A stretch of DNA of 64,000 bases from contig NZ_CP047209.1 of NCBI RefSeq assembly GCF_030408755.1, positions 2,728,001 to 2,792,000 on the forward strand, read 5' to 3'. This DNA comes from Corynebacterium felinum. Its GTDB lineage: Bacteria; Actinomycetota; Actinomycetes; Mycobacteriales; Mycobacteriaceae. Below the pieces are notes generated by a model that did no database searches, was not told the DNA's origin, and saw only the letters and a program-made list of their open reading frames with translations. Of the stretch, positions 1 through 9,770 are shown in pieces. How positions within the stretch are numbered: the first letter of the stretch is position 1; each line of letters opens with the position of its first letter. A program made the translations under genes and the position numbers.

Positions 1-108
1 GCCGTCGGCATCTTGGGCGTGCTGGGCGCAGTTGCAGCAGCACTGGTGAAGTTCGGTCTCATCCCAGCTCACCTGGTACCTGCTCCACTGCGTGGCGCAC
101 TGGGATAA
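1..108 (+). CDS. C-terminal end of a membrane-anchored protein (partial)
   Basis: The window opens inside a reading frame that ends with TAA at 106-108. The visible 35 residues are a hydrophobic Ala/Val/Leu/Gly-rich segment followed by a short Pro-containing tail with one Arg. That pattern fits the C-terminal membrane anchor of a corynebacterial surface protein. It precedes an iron-chelate uptake locus and could be a surface receptor of the same system, but this is inference from position only. No domain is visible. Confidence 0.6.
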   Translation, partial: AVGILGVLGAVAAALVKFGLIPAHLVPAPLRGALG

Positions 109-122
109 AAGCCCCACCTCTT

Positions 123-174
123 TCATGAAGGGGATATGCCACCAGAGTTCATCGCTGTGACCTCCCCTTCATGA
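123..174. other. Perfect 12-bp inverted repeat
   Basis: TCATGAAGGGGA at 123-134 is matched exactly by its reverse complement at 163-174, with a 28-base loop. It starts 14 bases after the stop codon of the partial gene. There is no U-run after it, so it may be a terminator-like hairpin or an operator. The rest of 175-550 shows no gene; a related motif, CCCCCTTATGAGA, recurs near 226-238. No clear DtxR box was seen. Confidence 0.45.
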
Positions 175-550
175 GAATCCGGGAACATGAACTTTTCTCC
201 CAGCAATGCTCAGTGAAGAAGTGTTCCCCCTTATGAGATAGTGACCAACATCCTCCCCTCTTGCAGATTTTAAGAAACAAGTGTTTCACAACCCAGCATC
301 CCTGCGGCTGTGTGACCAGCAGTTTCCCCCTGCAAGCGGGGCAGGATGTTTCGGCGCTTTTACCCCCTCAAGGTGAACCTTCCCTCTACGCCCCCTTCCC
401 AGCACGCTCCCCCAGCTTCCCAGCACCCCCTTTACTGAAGCCTTGCTTCATATTAGATACTTTAGATAACGACATTTTCATTACTTTTCCACTAATTCCC
501 AATTTTTAGCCCCCATTTCCTCTGCCTCATCGACAGTGAAAGGACACCGC

Positions 551-1561
551 ATGTCACTGAACCGCCGATCGTTTCTGAAAATTCTTTCCGCCACGATGAT
601 CACCACCATTGGCGCAAGCTCACTGGTTGCCTGTACAAACACCCCCTCCACCCAAACCACCGGGGATGGCGCCACCCGCATTGTGAAAGATATTGAAGAC
701 AACGACGTCGAAGTGCCGGCCACACCAGAAAGAATTGTCACCCTTTCTGAACCCACCCTCGACGGTGTCCTCGCCCTTGGCCTCACCCCAATCGGTGCTG
801 TTGCTGGCCGCGGCCAGCAAGACATCCCCAACTATCTGAAAGAAGCAGGCCACGACATTCCTATCTTTGGTTCCGTGGCCCAACCCAACTTTGAGGTAAT
901 CGGCGCGGCCAAACCCGACCTCATTTTGGTCGACGGCACCAGTGTAAACAACAACCCACCCGTGCTGGAGGCACTACGCGCCATCGCCCCAGTGGTGTAT
1001 ACCGGCTATGCGGGTGGGGATTGGAAAGACAACCTACGCCTAACCGCCGATGCTGTGAACAAGAAGGAGGAGGGCGAAAAAATTATCGCCAACTACGCCA
1101 AGCACGCCGAAGAAGTGTCGAAGAAACTGGGCGATTACAAAGACTCGACCTTTTCCGTCGTGCGCTGGCAGGGCACCAACGGCTCGCTGATTCTCAACGA
1201 GCTTCCCGCAGGGCGCGCACTTTTAGACGTTGGACTTAAGCGGCCTGCCTCCCAAGATCGTCGCGGCCGCGGCCACTCTGAGCCCGTAAGCTTGGAAAAC
1301 TTGAAAGATCTGGATGCTGACTACATGTTCTTCGGCACCCTCGGCGGTTCCTCGGTGAGCAACCAGCAAGCTGGCGGCGATGCTGACCACGAGGCCGCAG
1401 TCAAAGCTATTGAGCAGGCGAAAAAGCTTCCCGGTTTCACCGATCTCGTAGCCTTCCAAAGCCAACACATCATCCCCGTCGATGGTTCGGTGTGGACCTC
1501 CACTGGCGGGCCCCTTTTGATGCACCGCATTATCGACGACATCGAGAAAAACCTCGTCTAA
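551..1561 (+). CDS. Iron-chelate ABC transporter substrate-binding lipoprotein, Tat-type signal
   Basis: A 336-aa periplasmic-binding-protein (FecB/BtuF fold). The N-terminus has a twin-arginine motif (NRRSFLK) and a lipobox ending LVAC, so it should be a Tat-exported lipoprotein on the outer face of the membrane. The family region begins with a segment like RIVTLSEPTLDGVLALG and a later stretch ending in KPDLILVDG, typical of proteins that deliver ferric siderophores, haem or cobalamin to FecCD permeases. The start at 551 is chosen over the in-frame ATG at 536 because AAAGGA lies 7 bases upstream. The ligand cannot be told from sequence; the permease and ATPase genes downstream support an uptake role. 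Confidence 0.85.
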   Translation: MSLNRRSFLKILSATMITTIGASSLVACTNTPSTQTTGDGATRIVKDIEDNDVEVPATPERIVTLSEPTLDGVLALGLTPIGAVAGRGQQDIPNYLKEAGHDIPIFGSVAQPNFEVIGAAKPDLILVDGTSVNNNPPVLEALRAIAPVVYTGYAGGDWKDNLRLTADAVNKKEEGEKIIANYAKHAEEVSKKLGDYKDSTFSVVRWQGTNGSLILNELPAGRALLDVGLKRPASQDRRGRGHSEPVSLENLKDLDADYMFFGTLGGSSVSNQQAGGDADHEAAVKAIEQAKKLPGFTDLVAFQSQHIIPVDGSVWTSTGGPLLMHRIIDDIEKNLV

Positions 1562-1623
1562 CCCGCTGCTTGCACCAACCAGCACTGTCTGTTGCCGCAT
1601 CTTTTCGTTTCTAAGGACTACTC

Positions 1624-3957
1624 GTGCACATGAACACCCCAACACCACAACGCACACCCCGCCTTAGCGCCATAGCGCTGCTCAGCGTCACCGCCACACT
1701 GACCCCCTTCACCCTCTTTGGCATCTCCGCCACCGCAGTCCCCGACGATTTCACCGCAGCAGGGCTGCCCGCACAAGTCAGCGAAACTGCCGAAGCACCT
1801 GCTGCACCTATAAGCTCGCCACAGGTAGCGCACCCTGTGACATCGGTGGCGGCGTCGCCACGCGAAACAACCCCGTTCGCAGCCGATGAGCAACGACACG
1901 AGGCGGAGCGTCTCGACGTCGTCACGCCCATGTCCATCCTGCGCAGCGCCGATGTCACCTATCTTGAACACGACAGCAACGGGGCAACGCTTCGCGTGCA
2001 GCGCGACACCAACGCCGGCGACAAACTCCACGTCACAGGCAGTGGCTGGACCAACGCCGCCAAAACCGCCTCCACCATCGCGGTGAAAGTCAACTACCTC
2101 GATGCCGACGGGTCCACCCGCCAATACCGCCGCGGCACCGCCGACACCGGCAAACCCGGCGACACCAACGATGTGTTCACCCACCCCGGCAACGGCACAA
2201 AAGACGCCACCATCTACGCCCTGTTCACCACAGACGCCCAGGGCAACTTCGACACCGAGATTGTCATGCCCACCACCTTAAAAGCTGGGCAATCACTGAC
2301 CCTCAACTTCGCTACCGGGCTTGTCGACGGCGACACCCAACGCAGCGTACTCACCCAACGCCTCATCGTCGGCGGGGTCGAATACCAGCCCCCGGCAACC
2401 GAAAAAATCACCTGCACCCCCTCCCAAAGCCCACCAACCGCGGAAGTCAAAAACCGCCCCAACCCCGACAACACCCTGACCATCACCGGCAAAGGGTTCT
2501 GTAACGAGAACAGCGGCGGGGCGAAAGTAGCCATCAAGATCGACGAAGGCAAAGTCGAACGCCTCAACACCGACATTGCCGACAACCAAACCATCTGGGC
2601 CATCGTGCAAGCCGACCCTAACACCGGCGACTTCACCTTCAACATGCCACTACCGGACGGAACCACCACACTGCCCAACGGGTCGAAAGCCCCCTTCAAC
2701 ACCGGTGAACACACCATCCGCGTCCTCTCCGGTTCCCTCCAAGACGGCGACGTGCGCGTCACCCTCCCACGATCTGGGCACAAGCTCAGCTTCATCATCG
2801 GCGACTACGCCCCAGGTGGTGTTCCCGACCCACTGCACTACACCGAAAACCTCACCGATGCAGTGAAAGGCAACGTCAGCGTCACACAAACACCACAGGG
2901 CAAAGCCCGAATCACCGTACCGGGGCGCAAAGAAGGCGACTGGGTATTCCTCTCCACCTATATTCAGGACGGATCACCCCGCTACCCCTGGCGCGACACC
3001 TGGTTCCGCCTCGACAAAGACGCATCAGTGGAAGTAGACACCTCCAACCACATCCCCGCCGGATTGCTCAAACTCGTGGTCATGGACGGCAACGAAGGCC
3101 ACACCGGCACCCTTTTAGGCTGGACCTACTGGACCTTCCGCACCCAAACAACAACCACCACCAGCACTACCAGCGCTGCCGCAAGCTCAACATCCGCTGC
3201 ACCTCAGGGCTTAGGCCATGTTGCCAATGGGCTTGCCCAGGTAGATAAATCCATCGTGGAGCTGGATAAGTTTGTGCGCAGCCAAAAACAAACCACGGAA
3301 CCCACCCCACTGGATGAGGCGGAAGAATCCACCACCACATCACGTACGGAGCGCACCCGCACCCGGCGCGCCCCACGGGTGAGCGCATCGCGACCTGTGA
3401 TTCGCGCCGCTGGTGCCCAACCGCGGGTGCAGCGTGCGGTGGCTGCTGGACCTACGTATCAGGCGAAACCTACGAAGGATCCGAAAGCACCGGTGACAAA
3501 CCGCGACTTGTTGGATGAGACAAATGCTTTTGATTCCACCGGCTCGCTCAAAGATGAGCAGCTGCGGATGCGCTTGCCTAAGAGCAAGGTCGGCGACTGG
3601 GTCTTTTTGTACGTGTATTCCTCCGATACTTCAGTCGATCCTGTGCCTGCCGGTTGGGTGCAGCTGGATAAGAAGCGGGAAGTAAAGCTCGATGTGGCTG
3701 ATTTGCCGAATGGTGAATACACGGTGGCGGCCACTTCGCCGGCAGGTGAGGTTGCTGGCTGGCTTGATCTGGTGCTGGGTCCGAAGAAGACGTTTGCCCC
3801 AGCACCGGCTGTAGCGAAGGAAGAACCGGTGGCGGTGATGCCTGTGGCACAGACCCAGTTGATGAGCCCAGTGGACTGGCTACTGATCGCGCTGGGCGTG
3901 GCAATTCCCGCGCTGACCGCTGGCGGTATTTCCATTATCCGCAGGAAGGCGAGCTAA
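1624..3957 (+). CDS. Large surface protein with repeated beta-type domains and C-terminal membrane anchor
   Basis: A 777-aa protein of unknown family. A signal peptide occupies about residues 1-45. Two Ig-like regions follow (near 110-250 and 260-400). Two further regions, near 405-510 and 640-720, resemble each other: both contain GDWVFL, a Trp plus LDK motif, and an ending like GWLDLVLG or GWTYW, so they look like an internal duplication. Between them is a Thr/Ser/Arg-rich spacer. The end is a single membrane helix followed by RRKAS; no LPXTG is present. The start is GTG at 1624, with AAGGA 6 bases before. Its place between the binding lipoprotein and the permeases suggests a surface receptor for an iron source. 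No HtaA-type haem domain was recognised. Confidence 0.7.
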   Translation: MHMNTPTPQRTPRLSAIALLSVTATLTPFTLFGISATAVPDDFTAAGLPAQVSETAEAPAAPISSPQVAHPVTSVAASPRETTPFAADEQRHEAERLDVVTPMSILRSADVTYLEHDSNGATLRVQRDTNAGDKLHVTGSGWTNAAKTASTIAVKVNYLDADGSTRQYRRGTADTGKPGDTNDVFTHPGNGTKDATIYALFTTDAQGNFDTEIVMPTTLKAGQSLTLNFATGLVDGDTQRSVLTQRLIVGGVEYQPPATEKITCTPSQSPPTAEVKNRPNPDNTLTITGKGFCNENSGGAKVAIKIDEGKVERLNTDIADNQTIWAIVQADPNTGDFTFNMPLPDGTTTLPNGSKAPFNTGEHTIRVLSGSLQDGDVRVTLPRSGHKLSFIIGDYAPGGVPDPLHYTENLTDAVKGNVSVTQTPQGKARITVPGRKEGDWVFLSTYIQDGSPRYPWRDTWFRLDKDASVEVDTSNHIPAGLLKLVVMDGNEGHTGTLLGWTYWTFRTQTTTTTSTTSAAASSTSAAPQGLGHVANGLAQVDKSIVELDKFVRSQKQTTEPTPLDEAEESTTTSRTERTRTRRAPRVSASRPVIRAAGAQPRVQRAVAAGPTYQAKPTKDPKAPVTNRDLLDETNAFDSTGSLKDEQLRMRLPKSKVGDWVFLYVYSSDTSVDPVPAGWVQLDKKREVKLDVADLPNGEYTVAATSPAGEVAGWLDLVLGPKKTFAPAPAVAKEEPVAVMPVAQTQLMSPVDWLLIALGVAIPALTAGGISIIRRKAS

Positions 3958-4177
3958 ACGCAGGTCTTTGGGTTCATGGGGAAAGCAGTGTGTGTCCTTG
4001 TGAACCCGCACCGGTTAAAGGCGCGGTTCACCCTTTGACTCGCGTGTTTCTGATTTCTTCATTTCCCCCTAGTGCTACCGCCTCCACGGTTAGCACCGAC
4101 ACTATTTCAATCTTCTCTATTAATACTTATCGCCGCGGTGAACGAGCGGTGATTGTGCGAAAGGTTTGTAGTTCCTC

Positions 4178-5194
4178 ATGTCTGCTCAACGCGTATTATC
4201 CCCACAAGGTTTCGGTGGCTGCGTGAAAATCTGCGCAGTTAGTGCTGTCGCCGGGGTAGCTCTTTTAGGTGCCGCCCCCGTTTTCGCCCTGCCTCCAGGC
4301 GGTGCCGGTAGCGATACGCCGGGGACATCCTCCTCAGTCTCACCATCCACCGTGAAGCAATGTGAAACCTTAAGCTTTAGCGTGCATGGTTTCCCTGCCG
4401 GTGAAACTGTCAACGTCAAGATTGATGATGGGCTTTCCAGTGATGGTGATACCTCCATCCAAGGCCAGGGCGTGGTGGCTACCGCTAGGGTCGACTCCGG
4501 GGGCACCGCCTCCGGTTCAGTCGAAATCCCCTGCGACCTCTCCCCTGGCCAGCACCACCTGCGTTATTTGGCTACCAAGGAACTCATCAGAGATGGCCAA
4601 GTAGTCGGCACTGAGGGCTACACCAACCGTGGGAATTCGAACTTCACCGTGATTGCTGCCGATTCCGGTTCCGGTTCCGGTTCTGGTGATTCCGGTAACC
4701 AAGACTCCACCACTAACACCAGCACTGGTGGTACAGGGGCTCAGACTAACAGTGAGTCCAGCCGCACTGGTGGCAACACCCAGCGTTCGGTGCGTGCGGG
4801 ACGCCAGGCGGTGTCTGATTCCACCAGCCAGGATGAGGACGAGGATTTTGAGAACGATCCAGCGTCCGCTGCTGTCGCCGGTGCAAGTAGCAGTGGCGGT
4901 GGCGGTTCTACGAGTGGTTCCACCGGTGCTTCTGGTGGATCGGCAAGTGGCGGCAAGTTGGATGATAAGGCTGCCAAGGCTGGCGGTTTTGCCCAAGCAT
5001 CGGATGCGACAATCCCTGAACATAACGGCATTTTTAATAAGAATGTGAAGCAAACGGCTGATACGCAGGCTCAAGCTGCGCCTGCCAGCCAAGCCCCTTA
5101 TATTGGTTTGTTTGTTGGCGGTGCCATTTTGCTGGTGGGTATGACCGCCATTAATGCGTGGATGCTGATCGCGCGCCGCAATGGGACGAACTGA
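4178..5194 (+). CDS. Ser/Gly-rich surface protein with C-terminal membrane anchor
   Basis: A 338-aa protein: signal peptide (about 15-38), one beta-type domain (about 50-160) with two Cys that could pair, a long Ser/Gly/Thr-rich linker that would span the cell wall, and a C-terminal membrane helix followed by RRNGTN. The architecture is a smaller version of the preceding 777-aa protein. It ends 8 bases before the first permease gene, so it is very likely in the same transcript and probably acts as a surface binding component. The 220 bp before it hold no other gene. Confidence 0.7.
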   Translation: MSAQRVLSPQGFGGCVKICAVSAVAGVALLGAAPVFALPPGGAGSDTPGTSSSVSPSTVKQCETLSFSVHGFPAGETVNVKIDDGLSSDGDTSIQGQGVVATARVDSGGTASGSVEIPCDLSPGQHHLRYLATKELIRDGQVVGTEGYTNRGNSNFTVIAADSGSGSGSGDSGNQDSTTNTSTGGTGAQTNSESSRTGGNTQRSVRAGRQAVSDSTSQDEDEDFENDPASAAVAGASSSGGGGSTSGSTGASGGSASGGKLDDKAAKAGGFAQASDATIPEHNGIFNKNVKQTADTQAQAAPASQAPYIGLFVGGAILLVGMTAINAWMLIARRNGTN

Positions 5195-5202
5195 TTTATT
5201 TC

Positions 5203-6207
5203 ATGCGACTTTTTAGGCTTCGTGCAGCCTCACTCATTGTTACGGTGGGGCTGCTGGCGTTATGTATGGCCGCATCGTTGATGTTTGGCTCTAACAACAT
5301 CCCACTCGCGGAGGTTCTTGCGACCCTTCAAGGCGAGGGTGCTCATGAAAGCCACGTGGTGGTTATCGATCAGCGTTTGCCCCGCACTGTTGTGGTGATG
5401 GTGGTGGGCGCAAGCTTGGGTGTGGCTGGTGCCTTGATGCAGGGGTTGACGCGCAATCCGTTGGCTGATCCTGGCATCTTGGGCATTAATGCCGGCTCGG
5501 CGCTGGCGGTGGTGGCTGCGGTGGCATTTTTCGGCCAGTTCGGTATCGCCTCCTATGTGTGGTGGGCGATTGCTGGTGCGGTGGTTGCTTCCGTTGCGGT
5601 CTACGCCTTGGGTGGCGCGGGTCGCCGTGGCGTGACACCGGCGCGTTTAACGTTGGCTGGTGTGGCACTATCGATGGCAATTTCGGCACTTGTGCAGGCA
5701 ATTTTGTTGTCTAACCAGAATGCTTTTAACGAGTTTCGCTACTGGGCTTCCGGCTCGGTGGAGGGTCGTGGCTGGTCGGTGTTGGCGACCGTGGGGCTAT
5801 TTATGGTGGTGGGTTTAGTGTTGGCCTTTTTAGCCACTCCTGCGCTGAATGCCTTGGCTTTGGGCGACGATACGGGTAAGGCGTTGGGGGTTCGTGTGGG
5901 CACGACTCGCGTCATGGTGGTGGTGGCTGTCACTTTGTTGTGTGGTGCTGCGACTGCGGCGGTGGGGCCGATCATGTTTGTGGGTTTGGCTGTGCCGTAT
6001 GTGGCGCGCATGTTGGTGGGTACGGATCAGCGCTTGGTGATTCCCGCGTGTGTGGTGGTGGCGCCGATCTTTTTGCTCAGCGCTGATATTGCCGCCCGCC
6101 TTGTGGTGATGCCGATGGAGATTCAAACAGGCATCATGTCGGCGCTGATTGGTGGCCCTGTGTTTATTGCTATTGTTCGCCGGAAGAATCTTGAGACCTT
6201 TGCATGA
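5203..6207 (+). CDS. FecCD-type ABC transporter permease 1
   Basis: A 334-aa polytopic membrane protein of the BtuC/FecCD family, with the typical segments PRTVVVMVVGASLGVAGALM and NPLADPGILGINAGSA and about nine membrane helices. Start taken at the ATG at 5203, because the longer frame would overlap the preceding gene. Its end overlaps the second permease by 4 bases (ATGA), indicating translational coupling. Together the two would form a heterodimeric membrane channel for an iron chelate. Confidence 0.88.
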   Translation: MRLFRLRAASLIVTVGLLALCMAASLMFGSNNIPLAEVLATLQGEGAHESHVVVIDQRLPRTVVVMVVGASLGVAGALMQGLTRNPLADPGILGINAGSALAVVAAVAFFGQFGIASYVWWAIAGAVVASVAVYALGGAGRRGVTPARLTLAGVALSMAISALVQAILLSNQNAFNEFRYWASGSVEGRGWSVLATVGLFMVVGLVLAFLATPALNALALGDDTGKALGVRVGTTRVMVVVAVTLLCGAATAAVGPIMFVGLAVPYVARMLVGTDQRLVIPACVVVAPIFLLSADIAARLVVMPMEIQTGIMSALIGGPVFIAIVRRKNLETFA

Positions 6208-7319
6208 CTAAACAGCATTTATCCACAGCTTCCTGTGCTTCGCACACGCCCGTGCCTGCCGCCGATGAGCAGGCACAAGTCCATCCGTTGCTTGCTCACC
6301 GTTTTGTCACCGTGCTCCCAGGTGTGCGGGTGCAGCGGCGTGCTGCGGTGGTGGGGCTGATTTTGATTGTGGCGTGTCTCGGTATTGGTACATCGGCACT
6401 GTTGATCGGCGATTATCCCATGTCGGCTGCTGAGGCGGTTGCTCATTTGTTTGGTGTGGGTTCTGATCCTTTGGGCCAGTTTTTTGTTCAGCAGCAGCGT
6501 TTGCCGCGTGTGGCGGCGGCGTTGTGCGTGGGTGCGTGTTTGGGTGTGTCGGGCTGTATTTTCCAGCAGCTTTCGGCGAATTCTTTGGGCAGCCCGGACA
6601 TTATTGGTTTTACTACGGGTTCGGCGTCGGGTGCTGTTACCACGATTATTCTTCTTGGCGGTTCGCCGTGGCAGATTGCTATTGGCGCGGTTGTTGGCGG
6701 TGTGATCACTGCGGTTGTGGTGTATGCCTTGGCGTTGAATAATCGTAAGATTTCGGCGGTGCGTTTGGTGCTCGTCGGTATTGGTGTGGCATCAATTTTG
6801 CAGGCACTGAATGCGTTGTTGATTGTGGGTGCGGAGTTGTCGAATGCGCAGACTGCTGCCCAGTGGTTGGCGGGTTCTTTTAATGCCACTACCTGGTCGG
6901 AGGCTGGGGTTGCGGTTGCTGTGGTGGTGTGTGTGATTCCTTGTGCGTTGTTGTTGTCGCGTCCGTTGGCTGTGATGACTAGTGGCGATGATGTGGCTGT
7001 GGGTTTGGGTGTTCGTGTTGAGCGGCGTCGGGCTGAGTTGATTGGGGTGGGTGTTTTGCTCACGGCGTTGTCTGTGGCGATTGCTGGCCCGATTGCGTTT
7101 GTGGCGTTGGCGGCCCCGCAGTTGGCGCGGCGTGTGGCGAAGGTCTCTGGGGTGGGTATGGGTTCTGCGGCGTTGATGGGTGCTGCCTTAGTTGTGGCCT
7201 CTGATGTGATTGCGCAGCGTGCGTTGGCCCCAGTGCAGCTTCCTGTGGGTGTGGTCACGGGGCTTTTGGGCGGTATTTATTTGGTGTGGTTGTTGCGCAA
7301 GCAGCGGAAAGAGAGTTAA
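6204..7319 (+). CDS. FecCD-type ABC transporter permease 2
   Basis: A 371-aa permease paralogous to permease 1. It has QRLPRVAAALCVGACLGVSG and NSLGSPDIIGFTTG, the family hallmarks, then the usual helices. An N-terminal extension of about 45 polar residues precedes the first helix. Two distinct permease genes point to a siderophore-type (FecCD/FepDG) system more than to the single-permease hmuTUV haem system. Three bases separate it from the ATPase gene. Confidence 0.88.
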   Translation: MTKQHLSTASCASHTPVPAADEQAQVHPLLAHRFVTVLPGVRVQRRAAVVGLILIVACLGIGTSALLIGDYPMSAAEAVAHLFGVGSDPLGQFFVQQQRLPRVAAALCVGACLGVSGCIFQQLSANSLGSPDIIGFTTGSASGAVTTIILLGGSPWQIAIGAVVGGVITAVVVYALALNNRKISAVRLVLVGIGVASILQALNALLIVGAELSNAQTAAQWLAGSFNATTWSEAGVAVAVVVCVIPCALLLSRPLAVMTSGDDVAVGLGVRVERRRAELIGVGVLLTALSVAIAGPIAFVALAAPQLARRVAKVSGVGMGSAALMGAALVVASDVIAQRALAPVQLPVGVVTGLLGGIYLVWLLRKQRKES

Positions 7320-7322
7320 TCA

Positions 7323-8150
7323 GTGTCCAAGCAGTCTATTTCGCGTATCGACGTCGAATCCAACTCGTCTGTGGATGTTCCGGCGCTGCAGGCGCTGGGG
7401 TTGAAGGTGGGTTATAGTGCGCAGCGGACTATTTTGGAGGATATTTCGCTTGCGATTCCCACGGGTGAGTTGACGATTATTGTGGGCCCGAATGCGTGCG
7501 GTAAGTCAACGTTGTTGCGTGCGCTGGCACGGGTGTTGCCTTCGCAGGGGACGGTGTTGCTTCAGGGTGAGGATATTAGGCAGTTGCATCCGAAGCAGAT
7601 TGCGCGCCGGTTGGGTTTGTTGCCGCAGTCGCCGACTGCCCCCGATGGGATTGTGGTCTATGACTTGATTGCTCGTGGCCGCTATCCGCATCAGGATATT
7701 TTGGGCCGGTGGACTCGCGCTGATGAGGTTGCGGTTGCTTCGGCGATGGCGCGCGCGAATGTGGCCGATATTGCTGATAAGCGCATTGATGAGCTTTCTG
7801 GTGGTCAGCGTCAGCGCGTGTGGTTGGCTATGGTGTTGGCGCAGGATACGCCGGTGGTTCTTCTTGATGAGCCCACCACGTATTTGGATATCACCCACCA
7901 GGTTGAGGTGTTGAACTTAGCCCGTGATCTCCAGCAGTCGGGGGCAACGGTGGTGATGGTGCTCCATGAACTAACGTTGGCGTTTCGCTATGCCACGAAT
8001 TTGGTGGTGATGAAAGATGGGCAGATTATTCGCCACGGCAAGGTATCGGAGGTAGTCACCGAGGAATTATTGAAGGACGTGTATCGCCTCGATTGCCGTT
8101 TGGTGGATGATCCTGAAACCGGCCGCCCCATCGTGGTGCCACGAGCATAA
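7323..8150 (+). CDS. Iron-chelate ABC transporter ATP-binding protein
   Basis: A 275-aa FepC/FhuC-type ATPase. Walker A is GPNACGKST, the signature is LSGGQRQRVW, Walker B with the catalytic Glu is VVLLDEP, and the switch His lies in VLHELTLAF. It energises the two permeases encoded just upstream. The start is GTG at 7323, with GAAAGAG upstream. It is the last gene of the uptake operon, and a GC-rich hairpin follows. Confidence 0.92.
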   Translation: MSKQSISRIDVESNSSVDVPALQALGLKVGYSAQRTILEDISLAIPTGELTIIVGPNACGKSTLLRALARVLPSQGTVLLQGEDIRQLHPKQIARRLGLLPQSPTAPDGIVVYDLIARGRYPHQDILGRWTRADEVAVASAMARANVADIADKRIDELSGGQRQRVWLAMVLAQDTPVVLLDEPTTYLDITHQVEVLNLARDLQQSGATVVMVLHELTLAFRYATNLVVMKDGQIIRHGKVSEVVTEELLKDVYRLDCRLVDDPETGRPIVVPRA

Positions 8151-8171
8151 AAATTTTTCACCAGAAACATT

Positions 8172-8206
8172 CCCGCCAGAAACTTATCAAAAAATGCGCT
8201 GGCGGG
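8172..8206 (+). terminator. Probable terminator of the uptake operon
   Basis: Stem CCCGCCAG (8172-8179) pairs with CTGGCGGG (8199-8206), followed by GTTT. It lies 21 bases after the ATPase stop codon. Confidence 0.5.
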
Positions 8207-8690
8207 GTTTCCCACACTTTCGCTACTACATTCGAAAAAGTAAAATAATACCAGCCTCTCTACAATTTTTTCACTAGCAAACATCCTCCCCTGACCACGC
8301 CATCTTCATCAATGGATTCACACAGAATCCTCAACCGACCCAGCGACACACTGCCAAAATTCAAACATTATAACCCAAAATCTTTGCCACCTATTGCAAC
8401 AATTATCCGCAATATAGTTGCCAATTTACGTCAGACATCTTACATTTCAAGCTAATATCTAAATCAATTAAGTGTCGCATAAACAATTGCACCCGCCGAT
8501 ATTTATTGTTACCCTAGGGGCAAATTCATTACTTTGATAGCGATCCCACTCGCGGAGAGCATATGCGCAATGGTCACTGGCGTTCAATCGACATGGCTTA
8601 GATGAAGAGTTGCCGGAAATTCATTAATACAGGTGATTCTTCATTTTCTCCCCATTCATTCGTTTTATCCTGCGAGAAAAGGATTCACCA
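8207..8690. other. AT-rich intergenic stretch before the toxin island
   Basis: About 480 bases without a convincing gene, lower in GC than the flanking operon. It should hold the promoter of the disrupted toxin gene that starts at 8691. No operator could be assigned. Confidence 0.5.
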
Positions 8691-8823
8691 ATGTCATCAC
8701 AGAACCCAACAATGCGGGCAAATTCCATCCATTCCCGTTTCAAACTAATTGGTTTAACATTGCTGGCTTTTGCAACCGTTTTCGGCACCATTCAGATCAC
8801 CAATGCTCAAACTTCTTCACAAT

Positions 8824-9770
8824 GAGGTTTTCTCACCAGAGTATTTTGCGGGCTAGGTGTAGGACGACTAAAGCAGTTTTTGCGATGGCTGTAATGGTTT
8901 TAGGGCATAGTGTTACACGCCGTAGTGCTTTGAGTTGTTTGAGCATGGCGTTTGCTCGTTCTGATGGTGCTCGCAAACCGTTAAGACGACGGTTGTACTC
9001 GTATTCGTCATCTGCCAGATTCCTTCCTCTGATCGGTGTGTGTACGTTGTGACCTGCACCAATGTAGCCTTTGTCGGCAAGAACGCAAATATCAACAGTG
9101 CTTATTGCATCAAGAACATGCTCACGCGCTGCTGTGATGTCGTGGGTTGATCCAGGAGATACTGAGGATACCCATAGTGGGTACCCACTCTCGTCAGTGA
9201 GCACCTGTACATTGCCACCAAATGCCTTATGTTTTCCGGAATACCACAGATCGTGACGGTTTTTCGGGTTCTTTCTCGCTACGCGGTCTGTTCGGATGAG
9301 TGTTCCGTCAAGGCAGACGAAAAGATTATTGGCGTCCTTGGCATGGCGTAGTGCGTCGATGAGGGTGGGAGATTTGGCGGAAACAACCCTGAGTGCTTCA
9401 TGGATGTAGCGGTAGCCTGTGGCTTGTGAAACACGAGCATCACGAGCAATAGTAGCGATACTTGTTGCTTCATAAAGCCAGCGTAGAAGCATAATTGCTT
9501 GCTCCCAACACGTTGTGGCACGTTGATGGGGGCGAAGGTCATGTCGACGGCGATGAGCTTGAAGCCAAGCGCTGATGGTACGTGCAGTGGAAATTGGGAC
9601 GTCAAGTGTGGCAGAATAGCGAAGCACGCGGGAGTTCCTTTCAGTTTGATTTTCCTGTATCAAAAACCATTCTGAGTAAGAACCCCGCGTGCTTTCGTTA
9701 CGACACACCCACAAAACCCCCAAAACCACAGGTCAGCGTTTCAAACGCATTTCCCCGGTGAGAAAACCTC
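8824..9770 (-). mobile_element. Complete IS5-family insertion sequence, 947 bp
   Basis: Perfect 14-bp terminal inverted repeats (GAGGTTTTCTCACC at 8824-8837, its complement at 9757-9770) enclose one transposase gene on the minus strand. A 3-bp duplication, AAT, lies on each side (8821-8823 and 9771-9773). Element length, one intact DDE transposase and a 3-bp target duplication fit the IS5 superfamily. The host frame is restored exactly when it is removed, so insertion looks recent. Confidence 0.9.
8833..9627 (-). CDS. IS5-family transposase
   Basis: A 264-aa DDE transposase, uninterrupted. A helix-turn-helix region (IATIARDARVSQATGYRYI) is followed by the first catalytic region (FVCLDGTLIRTD), the middle Asp region (VLADKGYIGAG) and a C-terminal Glu region (LRAPSERANAMLK). 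The frame is open further upstream, to 9729, but GTG at 9627 is preferred because GAAAGGAA precedes it and the upstream codons lie in the IS end. It should be able to mobilise this element and possibly the related end at 13321. Confidence 0.88.
   Translation of the reverse strand: MLRYSATLDVPISTARTISAWLQAHRRRHDLRPHQRATTCWEQAIMLLRWLYEATSIATIARDARVSQATGYRYIHEALRVVSAKSPTLIDALRHAKDANNLFVCLDGTLIRTDRVARKNPKNRHDLWYSGKHKAFGGNVQVLTDESGYPLWVSSVSPGSTHDITAAREHVLDAISTVDICVLADKGYIGAGHNVHTPIRGRNLADDEYEYNRRLNGLRAPSERANAMLKQLKALRRVTLCPKTITAIAKTALVVLHLARKILW

Noticed and set aside
440..480. TTAGATACTTTAGATAA considered as a DtxR iron box before the uptake operon
   Set aside because: It lacks the palindromic TTAGGTTAGCCTAACCTAA pattern in its second half.
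6488..7258. A 256-codon minus frame opposite permease 2
   Set aside because: Ala/Thr/Pro-rich antisense shadow of a membrane protein; no gene features.
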